NCBI RefSeq assembly: GCF_012863495.1
Contig: NZ_JAAVJL010000001.1
Span: 1,798,001-1,862,000, forward strand
Direction: 5' to 3'
Origin: Pseudanabaena yagii GIHE-NHR1
Lineage (GTDB): Bacteria > Cyanobacteriota > Cyanobacteriia > Pseudanabaenales > Pseudanabaenaceae
Length of the DNA stretch: 64,000 nt
The translations under genes and the position numbers were made by a program. The notes under the pieces are model-generated. The model searched no databases. It saw nothing but the letters and a program-made list of their open reading frames with translations, and was not told the DNA's origin. Shown here piece by piece: positions 8,763 through 17,419 of this stretch (positions within the stretch are counted from its first letter, which is position 1; every line of letters starts with the position of its first letter).

Positions 8763-10280
8763 TTAGTCTTTAATGAGAGGAGATGACAAAGATTCAGTTA
8801 GATTTTGGGAAACAAGGATATTACCTTCTACCTGCTCAGCAATCTTGACTGTTGCCTTTTCACTCCATTTGACTAGCCATACTGGTTGAACTCCTAGGAA
8901 GATAATCAATCCAGTCAAAATTAGGGCAGGTAATTGTTCGAGACCACTCACTTTTGGATAGTATGCTGTAGCATTATCCAATTTGCCAAAACAGGTGCGA
9001 TTGAGCAAAATTACGAAGTAAACGGCAGTTAAACCTGTGCCAATGATGGAGAAGATTGTCGGAATGGGGAATTTTGTGAAAGTACCTTGGAAGACTAGAA
9101 ACTCAGCAATAAATCCAACTAGCCCAGGGATACCCGCACTCGCCATCCCACCTAAGATCAACAGAGCGCTTGTAGTTGGCAGACCACGTAAAGGATTGAG
9201 CAATCCATTAAGCAAATCTAAATCTCTGGTTCCCACTTTCTCTTCGATTACACCAACTAGATAGAACAATAGGGCAAGAACTAAGCCATGACTGACCATC
9301 TGACCAATACCACCGATGAGGCTTAGAGGTGTTGCGGCGGCAGCAGCCAAGAGAATATAACTCATGTGACCGATCGAGCTATAGGCTACCATCCGTTTGA
9401 TATCTTTTTGGGAGATCGCCACCATTGCGCCATACAAGACACCTAAACCTGCCCAGATCGCGATATAGGGAGCCAACAGTGCCCAAGCATCGGGGAAAAG
9501 ACCTACACAAAAACGGAATAGACCATAGGTTCCTAGTTTCGCAACGATTCCACCAAGCATCATTACTGTTGGAGTTGCTGATTCCACATAGGTATCAGGC
9601 AACCAACTGTGGAATGGCACAAAGGGAGCCTTAATACTGAAGCCTAAGAGCAGAACTACTAGCAAAGTAATCTGTACTTCTAGGGGCAAGGAAAGGGTTT
9701 GCAGGGTGGAATAGTCAAAGATTGGGGTGGGATTAGCAGTGAGCCAACCTAACGCCAAGAATCCAACTAATACGAGTACGCCTGAGACTGCGGTGAAGAT
9801 GAGAAACTTCATAGCAGCATAGCTACGCTGTAAACCTCCCCAAACTGCGATGATGAGATATAGGGGAATTAATACTAATTCGTAAAACAGGACAAACAAG
9901 AGGGTATTAGTTGAGAGCATAGCTCCGCTTACCCCTGCATGAATTAATAGCATTAATACTTGGAAGAGTTTGAAGCGTTCCTTGATTTGGTTTTCGCAAA
10001 AACAAATAATCAACCAAGTGAGTAATCCATTAAGCGCAACCAAAGGCAAGGAAAGTCCATCGACTCCAAGGCTATAGTTTAAGCCAATATTTTCGAGCCA
10101 AGGTAGGTTCTCGGATAGCTGGAAAGCCGCAAGATTAGTATCAAATTGCTTGAGAAGTAGCACATCGAGGATAAGGATGGCACTAGCAACAATGATTGCG
10201 CCTTTTTTTGATTGACTTTGGGGTAGTAAGGCGATCACTAAAGCACCGATTACTGGTAGCCAAATTAACGCACTAAGCAT
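8763..10280 (-). CDS. ndhD3: NAD(P)H-quinone oxidoreductase subunit NdhD3 (NDH-1MS)
   Basis: 505 residues, a polytopic antiporter-like subunit (about 14 membrane helices). Family motifs: LGVDGLSLPLVALNGLLT, the proton-channel PLYLIIAVWGG segment with its conserved Glu just before (FYELVLIPLYL), and GFSIKAPFVPFHSWLPDTYVE, a signature of NdhD/NuoM. The subtype (D3) follows from clustering with ndhF3, cupA and cupS. In NDH-1MS it pumps protons and anchors CupA. Thylakoid membrane. Starts 29 bp after ndhF3. Confidence 0.92.
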   Translation of the reverse strand: MLSALIWLPVIGALVIALLPQSQSKKGAIIVASAILILDVLLLKQFDTNLAAFQLSENLPWLENIGLNYSLGVDGLSLPLVALNGLLTWLIICFCENQIKERFKLFQVLMLLIHAGVSGAMLSTNTLLFVLFYELVLIPLYLIIAVWGGLQRSYAAMKFLIFTAVSGVLVLVGFLALGWLTANPTPIFDYSTLQTLSLPLEVQITLLVVLLLGFSIKAPFVPFHSWLPDTYVESATPTVMMLGGIVAKLGTYGLFRFCVGLFPDAWALLAPYIAIWAGLGVLYGAMVAISQKDIKRMVAYSSIGHMSYILLAAAAATPLSLIGGIGQMVSHGLVLALLFYLVGVIEEKVGTRDLDLLNGLLNPLRGLPTTSALLILGGMASAGIPGLVGFIAEFLVFQGTFTKFPIPTIFSIIGTGLTAVYFVILLNRTCFGKLDNATAYYPKVSGLEQLPALILTGLIIFLGVQPVWLVKWSEKATVKIAEQVEGNILVSQNLTESLSSPLIKD

Positions 10281-10309
10281 AGTTTTATGTCCAATTGAAA
10301 GATCCAGAT

Positions 10310-12145
10310 TTAGAGAGTCTGATTGAATAGCAACAACAGGAGAACGCCAATACCAACCATGATCGTTAGCGTATAGAGTTGTAACTGTCCAAAGGTGCTG
10401 TAGCGTAGGTTTTGACCGCTAAATAGAGTAGCGAGACCAAAGAGGTTACCAACTCCATCGACAAAGAAGCGATCGAACCAGGACATCGCATGGGAGACGC
10501 TATCTACCAATCCCACAATTGTGACTTTATAGAGTTTGGATGTGTAAAAGTCGTAGGCAAAGAACTGTTGCAGATCTTGCCAAGGTAGTTGAATTGGCTT
10601 GCTGACTTTCTCATTGAGATAGAGATATGCACCTGCGGCTAGTCCCATGCTGCTTGAGCCTAGGAGTAGCAAAGATTCAGGTTTCAAGATGATTGCCAAG
10701 TCAGGAATAATGCCCCAATCTGTCAGCATTTGTGGTGTGTGTAAAACAATACCAGCCATAATTGTCATTGGCATAACAATGAGCCAGAGGGGTTCTACGG
10801 ATCTTTCGGTCATTTGATTGGGTTTACCACCCCAAATCAGTCCAAATACCCGCATTAAGCTGAAGGCAATCAGTCCATTAATTAATAGTAAGAGTTCGGC
10901 AAGAGCGATGTTCTTGTCCCATAGTCCAGAAATCAAATCCAGCATCGCCCAGAACCCACCAAAGGGAGGGAAGGCAATCAAGCCAAGAGTTCCGACTAAG
11001 AAACACAAAGCAGTGATGGGACGGCGCTTCCATAATCCACCGTTTAAAGTCAAATCTTGGGTAATTACGTTGGAGATAATGCTGCCGATCGCCATAAATA
11101 GTAGTGCGATCGCTAAGGCATGGGACAAAATCAATGTATAGGCACTGTGAATATCATCAACACCAACGGAGATAAAAATTAGTCCCATAAATGCACTGGT
11201 CAAATAAGATAGCGATCTCTTGATATCAATTTGGGCAATAGAGATTAAGACCGTGCCGAAGGCAGTTGCTGCACCGATGGCGATGACTACCTGCTGGGTT
11301 AAAGGAGATATGGCAATGAGAGGCTGAAGTTTGATTAAGATCCAAGCACCTGTTGCAACAACTACGGAATTACGCAGGATGGTGCTAGGTAAAGGCCCTT
11401 CCATTGCTTCGTCGAGCCAAAGATGTAGAGGAAATTGGGCGCATTTACCCATAGGACCAACAATCAAGGCAAGGGTCACAAGAGAAATGGTCGTTGGATT
11501 GATATCGGTGGTCTTTGCCCATTCTGCTAGCTCGCTAAAGTTCCAAGTACCAGTGAGGGGTAGCAAACTAACTACACCCATTAACAGGAATAAATCCCCA
11601 ACGCGCTTAGTTAAAAAGGCATCTCTTGCACCAGTAACCACGAGGGATTGGTTATACCAAATACCAACCAGCAAGTAGGTTCCTAGTGTGAGGATTTCGA
11701 GCACGACATAGCTAAAAAAGAGGGAGTCGCAAAGAACTAAAGAACACATCCCTGCTTCAAAGAGTGCGAGTAAAGCAAAGAATCTGCCCCAGCCCCAATC
11801 CATCTCCATATAGCCCACTGCATAAATCTGCGCGAGAAGATTGATGCCAGCAATCAAAACTATCGCGCCAATATTCAGATCAGAAATTTGCAGGTCAATG
11901 GTGAAGTTTAGCCCGCCCACTGCTAGCCAAGGGAAGGATAGTGAGTATGCTGGCTGTCCCCAAGCTACGGTCAAAGCGGCGATCGCATGAACAAAGGAGA
12001 AGAAGGTCATCAAGATATTGACGTAGCCTGCTGGTCTTGGTCCCGTTTTGCGGGTAATCGCGGGAAACCAGATGATCGATAGCATCGCTCCTATCAGGGA
12101 ATAGCAGGGAATCAGCCAGATCGTGTCCAGCCAGTTGTTTATCAT
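10310..12145 (-). CDS. ndhF3: NAD(P)H-quinone oxidoreductase subunit NdhF3 (NDH-1MS)
   Basis: 611 residues, polytopic, NuoL/NdhF family. Visible blocks: FTIDLQISDLNIGAIVLIAGINLLAQIYA, YVVLEILTLGTYLLVGIWY, and KCAQFPLHLWLDEAMEGPLPST, the NdhF version of the antiporter HSWLPDAM motif. The C-terminal part contains the amphipathic helix and last membrane helix of the family. First gene of the NDH-1MS operon. Transcription probably starts in the 329-bp leader 12146-12474, where a candidate LysR-type site is seen. In other cyanobacteria this operon is repressed by CcmR/NdhR when inorganic carbon is plentiful. Confidence 0.92.
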   Translation of the reverse strand: MINNWLDTIWLIPCYSLIGAMLSIIWFPAITRKTGPRPAGYVNILMTFFSFVHAIAALTVAWGQPAYSLSFPWLAVGGLNFTIDLQISDLNIGAIVLIAGINLLAQIYAVGYMEMDWGWGRFFALLALFEAGMCSLVLCDSLFFSYVVLEILTLGTYLLVGIWYNQSLVVTGARDAFLTKRVGDLFLLMGVVSLLPLTGTWNFSELAEWAKTTDINPTTISLVTLALIVGPMGKCAQFPLHLWLDEAMEGPLPSTILRNSVVVATGAWILIKLQPLIAISPLTQQVVIAIGAATAFGTVLISIAQIDIKRSLSYLTSAFMGLIFISVGVDDIHSAYTLILSHALAIALLFMAIGSIISNVITQDLTLNGGLWKRRPITALCFLVGTLGLIAFPPFGGFWAMLDLISGLWDKNIALAELLLLINGLIAFSLMRVFGLIWGGKPNQMTERSVEPLWLIVMPMTIMAGIVLHTPQMLTDWGIIPDLAIILKPESLLLLGSSSMGLAAGAYLYLNEKVSKPIQLPWQDLQQFFAYDFYTSKLYKVTIVGLVDSVSHAMSWFDRFFVDGVGNLFGLATLFSGQNLRYSTFGQLQLYTLTIMVGIGVLLLLLFNQTL

Positions 12146-12474
12146 ATAAACTCTATTTATTTACAAAAAACCATAATTAAATTTCTATGATTATTGCAAA
12201 GATATCTCTAAATGAAAATACCTAGCTTCATCAGTATTTTTCTATGGTTACTATAAGAGAGGGCTTGGGTCATATTTTTTAGTAGTTTTTGATCAGCGCT
12301 CTACCATGTCATTAACTATGCGCTAAAACCTCCAAATCTTTACTAGGTATTGGTTAGGAGTATTTTTTGGCTTAGCCTCTAATTGACGTGTTAAGTCAAG
12401 TATGGGAGTGATCGGTTAAGTTTCATAAGTACTGATTATGATAGGGTTTAGAAATTGATCCTATTTGTGGGTTC
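12146..12474 (-). promoter_or_regulatory. ndhF3 upstream region with candidate LysR-type operator
   Basis: No gene is supported. The inverted repeat ATGAA-N10-TTCAT at 12212-12231, about 67-86 bp before the ndhF3 start, has the size of a LysR-family box and resembles published NdhR/CcmR sites in general form (short arms around 10 nt). No ndhR gene lies next to it. This is a candidate only; the rest of the spacer shows no distinct structure. Confidence 0.35.
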
Positions 12475-12702
12475 TTGGCTTATGGTTTCAAAAGCGTTAC
12501 TAAATTAATTGCCAAAATTCAGGATTGTTTAGCCGAAGGTACGCAACTTGGTTGGTTAATTGATAGCCAAGAAGAGGTGATTATGGTTTTTGTACCTGAT
12601 CAGCCTTTACTACTGGCTAGAGGAGATATGGCTTTAACGGTTTTAGATGAGATGGCTTTACAACTTACGCCCAATCAGGTTTTTGGTTGGCTAAAACGCT
12701 AA
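12475..12702 (+). pseudogene. C-terminal remnant of a Uma2-family (DUF820) endonuclease gene
   Basis: The 75 codons match only the last third of Uma2 proteins: KIQDCLAEGTQLGWLID, the VFVPDQP strand and VFGWLK. Compare the intact copy at 46275-46865, whose C-terminus aligns with it. The first about 110 residues, including the catalytic Asp/Glu-Lys core, are missing and are not found in the preceding bases. A TTG start could be used, but a functional nuclease is unlikely. Confidence 0.65.
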
Positions 12703-12733
12703 TAAGGAGAAGTCAGACGCGACCTCTCCTTAT
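12702..12733. terminator. Bidirectional hairpin between convergent genes
   Basis: Arms 12702-12710 and 12725-12733 (ATAAGGAGA / TCTCCTTAT) lie exactly between the ends of the Uma2 remnant and the SUI1-family gene. Confidence 0.4.
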
Positions 12734-13062
12734 CATTTACCACCGCTTACTTTGGCTTTGTAGCCTAAACCTAGCAAGATTTGCAATATTTTCTGAGCGC
12801 AATCACCTTGAATCTCGATCGCTTTGTCCTTTGCCGTACCACCTGCCCCGCATTGATTTTTTAGCTGTTTAGTGAGCTTAGCGAGATTTTCGGGTGTAGT
12901 TTGAAAGCCTGTCACCTCAGTTACGGTCTTACCGCCACGACCGCGACGGGTAGCTTGAATTCTAATATTTTGCTGTTGTGGTGGCAAATCAACCACATTA
13001 TTATCGGCATCGTCTTCTTCGGGTGTGCCGAATTCTCGGTAAACTACACGATTTTTGGTCAT
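12733..13062 (-). CDS. SUI1/YciH-family translation factor (eIF1-like)
   Basis: 109 residues. After a variable acidic N-terminus the SUI1 fold is clear: IRIQATRRGRGGKTVTEVTGF, LKNQCGAGGTAKD and the last strand IEIQGD..KILQILLGLGYKAK. Bacterial YciH resembles eIF1 and influences start-codon fidelity in initiation. Single gene with its own hairpins on both sides. Confidence 0.9.
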   Translation of the reverse strand: MTKNRVVYREFGTPEEDDADNNVVDLPPQQQNIRIQATRRGRGGKTVTEVTGFQTTPENLAKLTKQLKNQCGAGGTAKDKAIEIQGDCAQKILQILLGLGYKAKVSGGK

Positions 13063-13076
13063 AGCTTTTTTCTGTC

Positions 13077-13120
13077 AAGCATAATAAAAAAATGGCTAAA
13101 GCCATTTTTTTATTATGCTT
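13077..13120. terminator. 20-bp perfect hairpin
   Basis: Arms 13077-13096 and 13101-13120 with loop TAAA and long A/T runs. It overlaps the stop codon of the minus-strand gene at 13113-13721 and is its likely terminator. Confidence 0.65.
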
Positions 13121-13721
13121 CTATCCATGCCGATCGCCATGCGAGTTCGGCTTCAGCGATTGTTCTTTGTTGATTTTTTTTCTCTAGTTCCTTGTGCAAA
13201 TGAGTTAGCCTTGCTGACAAGACCCGCAACTCACCGCGACAAGACATCACTTGGCGATCGGTAAACTCAATTTCTGTGAGCCGAATACTAATTTGTGCGG
13301 ATTTGTCATCCTTAGCTTGACTATCATCAACACTTAAAATTTTATGCTTCACGAAAAGCTGGTTCAATGTCTCCATACTCTCGTTAAGGCTTTTGCTGAG
13401 TAGGAGATCAAGGCTTTCCTGATTAGTACGACTTTCGCGATCGCATTCTTCTAAGGTTTTTTGCATCTGATCGCTGAGAGACTGGATCGTTTGACGCAAA
13501 GCCTCTTGCAATTTCTGACGCTCCGATAGGGAGAGCGCCAGAAATGCTTCGGGACGTTTTTGGGTGCAGAAATTAAAGGTTGCTAGCAATATTTGTTGCT
13601 TTGCGGCTTGAGCGATCGCTTGAGCATATTCAAGATGAATAGTATCGATCCGACTGATGACATCGGCGATCGCCTTCTGAATATCTTGAATGTCTTGATC
13701 AATACGCAATAGCATCGCCAT
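13113..13721 (-). CDS. Coiled-coil protein of unknown function
   Basis: 202 residues, nearly all helical and charged with heptad-like spacing (for example QIQKAIADVISRID near the start and RVLSARLTHLHKELEKKNQ near the end). No membrane segment or signal peptide. Not recognised beyond being a cyanobacterial coiled-coil protein. It has its own terminator. Confidence 0.55.
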   Translation of the reverse strand: MAMLLRIDQDIQDIQKAIADVISRIDTIHLEYAQAIAQAAKQQILLATFNFCTQKRPEAFLALSLSERQKLQEALRQTIQSLSDQMQKTLEECDRESRTNQESLDLLLSKSLNESMETLNQLFVKHKILSVDDSQAKDDKSAQISIRLTEIEFTDRQVMSCRGELRVLSARLTHLHKELEKKNQQRTIAEAELAWRSAWIEA

Positions 13722-13788
13722 AGTTCACATCAATAAAAATGCATAACACAGTCATAGACATTTAGAGGTTAGGCTGCAAAGTTATCTA

Positions 13789-13832
13789 GCTTCGACTACG
13801 CTCAGCTAACGTTGGCTGAGCGTAGTCGAAGC
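13789..13832. repeat. Dispersed inverted repeat, CTTCGACT..GCTCAGC family (copy 2)
   Basis: Perfect 18-bp arms 13789-13806 and 13815-13832 with an 8-nt loop, in the spacer downstream of tsf. Confidence 0.75.
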
Positions 13833-13894
13833 CATAGGTACTTTAATTAATAGCAAGTCCCTTACCGATGGCAACCTCTAAATAATCACAAACC

Positions 13895-14626
13895 TTATTT
13901 CTTTTTCTTCTTGTCGTCTTTTTTGTCTTTCTTTTCTTCTTTGGGAGCTTCAGCAGGTGCTGCGGCTTCTACAGGTGCTGGTGCTGGTGCTTCGGCAGGT
14001 GCTTCGGCTGCATTGTCAGATTCGACTTCTTCACCGACTACAAAGCGGACAAAGCGACGTACTTTGACGTTTTCGCTGAGTTTTGCGCCAGTTTGTTTAA
14101 CTAACTCGTCAACGGTAATGCTTTGATCTTTAATATATGGCTGATCGAGTAGGCACAATTCTTTGAGGCGCTTTTCGATACGACCAAGTACGATTTTGTC
14201 GCGGATGGCGGCGGGCTTGCTGGCGAGGTCGTCTTTGCCTGCTTCGATTTGCTTTTCTTTTTCAACGAAGCTAGCAGGAATGTCGGAGACACTTACGTAC
14301 TCTACGTTAGGGCTAGCAGCAATTTGCTTAGCTACGCTATCAGCTAGTTCTTTGAGTTCTTCGCGACGGGCTACGAAGTCGGTTTCGCAGTTAACTTCGA
14401 CGAGCACGCCAATGCGGCTACCAAAGTGGATATAGCTATGAACGATACCTTCGGTGGCAGCACGACTTGCTTTTTTGACAGCCGAGGCTAAGCCCTTTTG
14501 TCTGAGGTATTCGGTTGCTTTGGTGAAATCGCCTTCAGAATCGACGAGGGCTGCTTTACAGTCTTTGATACCTGCGCCAGTTCTGGCACGTAGCTCTTGA
14601 ATTTGTTTGGTTGTGATGTCTGCCAT
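13895..14626 (-). CDS. tsf: Translation elongation factor Ts
   Basis: 243 residues. The N-terminal UBA-like module has the family signature [18 protein letters not shown] (residues 10-27), followed by [16 protein letters not shown] and the core [18 protein letters not shown]-Ts exchanges GDP for GTP on EF-Tu. The last 45 residues are a low-complexity tail of Ala/Pro/Glu then Lys/Asp, as in other short cyanobacterial EF-Ts proteins. rpsB, the usual upstream neighbour, is not next to it: the 175-bp leader is followed by an IS110 element. Confidence 0.97.
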   Translation of the reverse strand: MADITTKQIQELRARTGAGIKDCKAALVDSEGDFTKATEYLRQKGLASAVKKASRAATEGIVHSYIHFGSRIGVLVEVNCETDFVARREELKELADSVAKQIAASPNVEYVSVSDIPASFVEKEKQIEAGKDDLASKPAAIRDKIVLGRIEKRLKELCLLDQPYIKDQSITVDELVKQTGAKLSENVKVRRFVRFVVGEEVESDNAAEAPAEAPAPAPVEAAAPAEAPKEEKKDKKDDKKKKK

Positions 14627-14769
14627 ATTAATAAGCTTGTTTTGGGATCTCTAGGGCAACATTTCGAGGAGCGTGGAGTTTTGCTCGTTGCCGAAAATAT
14701 CTCTAAAATGTTGTTTGCAGTACTCTAAGTTATCACAATTCATTCTAGGATAATTTTCCAACCATGAAA

Positions 14770-14798
14770 AAAGCGATCGCAGTTTTTGCGATCGCTTT
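14770..14798 (-). terminator. Hairpin made from two HIP1 octamers
   Basis: Two GCGATCGC copies with flanking A/T form perfect 12-bp arms (14770-14781, 14787-14798) around GTTTT, four bases after the stop codon of the IS110 recombinase. Likely its terminator. Confidence 0.5.
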
Positions 14799-14801
14799 AA
14801 A

Positions 14802-16034
14802 TTACGAAGTCAATTCTTTGCAAAGCTCATAGAAAAGCATTCTAACTACTTTGAACAGGATTCTGATTATTTTTTGTTTGCCAGAAATCTTAGATTCTTT
14901 TAAACCCTTGAGTGTCCAACCATCCCCGCGAACCTCATTTAGTTTTTTACCTAGCCATGATGTTTCTCGACGGGCTGGTAAGACGCTGGTAAGTGTCCAA
15001 GCATAGAGACTAGCTCTAGTGACCTCAGAACCTCCCAGAGCTTTAATCCGCTTATCACCTGATTGTTTTTCAGTGTATCCAAGTCCTAGGAATAGCTGAA
15101 AACTTCTGAGCGATCGGTGACGTTTCTGGGATGTTGGCACGCCCTGTTTATTGATGCCATCCTCGTAATCTACCCATGGCTTACCGTCGAGTAGGAAGCG
15201 CTCAAACGGGTAGCACTGGCAAAGTAGCAAGGCTTGGTTACGCAGTCCAAAGCCAAACTTTTTAAAGATTTTGATGTATGGTGCAAACTCATCGGATTGC
15301 ATGAGTAGAGCAAGGTCACGCTCTTTTTTATCGAGTTGTTTTTGCAGTTCGCAGATCTTCTTAGCGTGTTCTTTGGTGTATTCACTAATCTCGATACCAA
15401 TGGCACGGGCGGCGCTTTTTTCGTAAAGTTTCTTGATAGCAGCATATTCTCTAATTCCTGCTACATATCCCCACATAGGGGCGTAGCCTAATTTCTGGGA
15501 TACTCTTGAATCCGTCTGTGCAATTTCTGGAAACTCCATAGTCAATCTTTGACGGCATTGATTAATCAATGAGTTCAGAAGTTTATCAAGCTGTTCACAT
15601 TCAAAGAACCAGTCACGAACCAAAGCGACTTTACCTGTCTCAAATTCTAGGTATCGCTTTTTCCCGTGGACATCGACAAAGCGATCGTCAAAGTAAGTCA
15701 GTGCTAAGCAATAAGCGTCTTCGGGGTCAGTTTTGTTCTTGAAACCATACGCGCCGCGTTGATTTGCTAAGTCACCGTGACCAATCCAATAGATCGGGAT
15801 TTTGTGAAATTCGGCAAGGTGTTTCCAAAAATTGCTATACCAAATACCTGTAGGCTCCATGACCACGCCATCAGGTTTTAGATCAAGTAATCTCTGTACT
15901 CCAATAGAATCAGCTTGACATTTGATAATGTCTTTTTTGATATTTTGGAAATGCTTAAGCGGTTGATCTGGATATCCAGTCAACAAGCAGGCAGTGACGT
16001 TGTTACGACCAACGTCTAAACCGATGATATTCAT
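14802..16034 (-). CDS. IS110-family DEDD recombinase
   Basis: 410 residues. The N-terminal RuvC-like DEDD domain shows Asp in GLDVGRNN (residue 7), Glu in VMEPTGIWY (about 60) and the two Asp of NKTDPEDAYCLA (about 102-105). The C-terminal Tnp domain has YTEKQSGDKRI with the nucleophilic Ser and the RASLYAW helix. IS110 enzymes work with a structured bridge RNA encoded in the non-coding end of the element. Here the longer non-coding side is upstream of the gene (16035-16243), as in the IS110 group. It is at the upper end of the family length. It may move itself alone or belong to the island at 16.2-23.1 kb. Confidence 0.88.
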   Translation of the reverse strand: MNIIGLDVGRNNVTACLLTGYPDQPLKHFQNIKKDIIKCQADSIGVQRLLDLKPDGVVMEPTGIWYSNFWKHLAEFHKIPIYWIGHGDLANQRGAYGFKNKTDPEDAYCLALTYFDDRFVDVHGKKRYLEFETGKVALVRDWFFECEQLDKLLNSLINQCRQRLTMEFPEIAQTDSRVSQKLGYAPMWGYVAGIREYAAIKKLYEKSAARAIGIEISEYTKEHAKKICELQKQLDKKERDLALLMQSDEFAPYIKIFKKFGFGLRNQALLLCQCYPFERFLLDGKPWVDYEDGINKQGVPTSQKRHRSLRSFQLFLGLGYTEKQSGDKRIKALGGSEVTRASLYAWTLTSVLPARRETSWLGKKLNEVRGDGWTLKGLKESKISGKQKIIRILFKVVRMLFYELCKELTS

Positions 16035-16049
16035 GATGTCGCGAGTGAT

Positions 16050-16243
16050 TATGTTTGTTAGACCTAGGAATCACCCATAAGCGCTTATGGCTTCATTCAT
16101 TCTGTAGGTAAATAGAGAGTCGGTTTGTGAATTGTGGAAGCTCTTAGGCTTTATTCCGTGTATAAACCGACTCTCTATGCCGAGTGCTTTGGACACACTC
16201 AGCAAGCGACGCGGAGTTTAAGCCGCGCCCGTTGCTGAGTCGT
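16050..16243 (-). ncRNA. Candidate IS110 bridge RNA region
   Basis: Upstream of the recombinase lie three structures: a stem at 16197-16240 (9-bp outer arms, a 4x4 internal loop, 5-bp inner stem, 8-nt loop), a 15-bp stem (16112-16126 with 16164-16178) closing a 37-nt loop, and the perfect palindrome CCATAAGCGCTTATGG at 16075-16090. Stems with internal loops in the non-coding end next to an IS110 gene are what a bridge RNA would look like. Ends, strand and loop-target matches are not established. Confidence 0.4.
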
Positions 16244-16888
16244 CTAGGCAAAGTCGTCTACATAGTCATCTGGAAAATGAGTTGGTATATCAGGCATCTG
16301 GAAATCATTACCAACACGAATCAAGACACCACTACCTAGAAAGTCTTCAACAGATAGCTCGTTTTCATCAGAATCGATTAGATCGTCAAACTCTTCTGAT
16401 GTCATACAGGTTGTCCAACCCATCTCAAGAGTTTTAACAACATCAGGGAACATAATCCGATAGCGATCGCAAAATGCTTTGATAAACTTCCGTCCGAACT
16501 TTTCAAGGTTTTCAGGTATACCCAACGAGACGATCGCCGCCTGCATCATGCCCAAAATCATATAAGCCTCAAGTGGCTCAACCTCAAACAACAATTTTTC
16601 ATCGGTGTTTAAGTCTTGCATAAGCCCTTTCACTGTCTCATTTGTGAGTTCTGGTGAAGGCTGATGAATCTCAAAACTCATAGTCGGTTTGAGTTCAATG
16701 AGATGCTTTAGGCGATCGCACATACCGAGATAAACATCGACTAACTCGCTCTCGGTAAATTGGCTAGCATCAATGAAATTGATCAAGGCACTAGAGCGAT
16801 CGTTGATTAAAATGGTTTGAACGGTTCGGACATCATGAAGCGTCATCTCCTTGAATAGTAGGTTTGAGGATTGAGAGAGTTGATGCAT
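16244..16888 (-). CDS. Unknown acidic protein of the mobile island
   Basis: 214 residues, acidic, no membrane segment. No recognised domain. The Met at residue 15 (position 16846) is the more likely start, because AAGGAG precedes it and it reduces the overlap with the upstream gene to 14 bp. It is the third gene of a compact leftward operon (17215 to 16244) divergent from the XRE repressor, the position of early replication or regulatory genes in phage-like elements. Confidence 0.6.
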   Translation of the reverse strand: MHQLSQSSNLLFKEMTLHDVRTVQTILINDRSSALINFIDASQFTESELVDVYLGMCDRLKHLIELKPTMSFEIHQPSPELTNETVKGLMQDLNTDEKLLFEVEPLEAYMILGMMQAAIVSLGIPENLEKFGRKFIKAFCDRYRIMFPDVVKTLEMGWTTCMTSEEFDDLIDSDENELSVEDFLGSGVLIRVGNDFQMPDIPTHFPDDYVDDFA

Positions 16889-17051
16889 TTTGGAAAACAG
16901 TGCAGCATTGCTGCATCAGTGCAGATGCAAGCTGCATTTTTTGCGCCATCGGTAAGCGCTCGATCCATGCTTCAGTATTAGCGGGCATAGGGTGAGTACG
17001 GGAACTCCAATAACGTCCGATTGGGTGCATGATGGGTTGACCTTTTAGCAT
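16833..17051 (-). CDS. Small unknown protein of the mobile island
   Basis: 72 codons (65 if the internal Met at 17030 is used). Its ATG overlaps the stop of the preceding zinc-motif gene by 7 bp (ATGCTAA) and its end overlaps the next gene, the pattern of translationally coupled genes. Contains a helix with a hydrophobic face, WIERLPMAQKMQLASALM. No family recognised. Confidence 0.5.
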   Translation of the reverse strand: MLKGQPIMHPIGRYWSSRTHPMPANTEAWIERLPMAQKMQLASALMQQCCTVFQNASTLSILKPTIQGDDAS

Positions 17052-17215
17052 TTTGGTTTTCTAAATCGTTTGGATTGGGGACAGGTTGAAAAGTGTGGTG
17101 ACTTATCGGTGTTCAGTGGTATCCACTTCCCCGCTTCAGTTTTTGCCCAGAAAATCCGAGCTTTGCAACCAGCACAAAACGAACCTTGAGAGTTAGGCGG
17201 TATTTCGTAAGGCAT
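17045..17215 (-). CDS. Small zinc-finger-like protein (56 aa)
   Basis: Read directly: ATG at 17215, stop at 17045. The protein has CAGC near residue 14, then HFSTC about 30 residues later, a C2HC-type arrangement that could bind zinc. The reading frame continues upstream for about 45 codons with a further C...H pair (TCFLH) but without ATG, GTG or TTG, so a longer form from a rare start is possible. First gene of the leftward operon of the island. Probably nucleic-acid binding (inference). Confidence 0.5.
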   Translation of the reverse strand: MPYEIPPNSQGSFCAGCKARIFWAKTEAGKWIPLNTDKSPHFSTCPQSKRFRKPKC

Positions 17216-17339
17216 ATAGGTTTTAGATTGGTGTAAGAAACAAGTCGCATAAAAATCACGACTACCTAATGGATAGGGAATCTCTAGACCGTGATATATA
17301 TGACTTGCGACAATTGGCTTAATACTAACGGGGGCGGTG

Positions 17340-17419
17340 TTTAACTATGTTCTAGTTAAACGCCGCTTTTCGTCATGGTAATTAGTATAACTCTAGTTAT
17401 ACATATGTCAACTGTAGTT
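17340..17419. promoter_or_regulatory. Palindromic operators between divergent early genes
   Basis: Three palindromes lie between the leftward operon and the XRE gene: TTTAACTA-N5-TAGTTAAA at 17340-17360, GTATAACT-CT-AGTTATAC at 17385-17402 and AACT-GT-AGTT at 17410-17419. A half-site (AGTTATAC) follows just before the repressor start. The shared AACT/AGTT arms suggest binding of the 79-aa XRE protein to both promoters, as in phage switches. Confidence 0.6.

Noticed and set aside
13911-14435. Ser- and Ala-rich frames opposite tsf
   Set aside because: Composition is a by-product of the Ala/Lys-rich EF-Ts on the other strand.
14770-14798. HIP1 hairpin considered as an IS end
   Set aside because: HIP1 is ubiquitous here and no matching end is seen at the other side of the IS110 gene.
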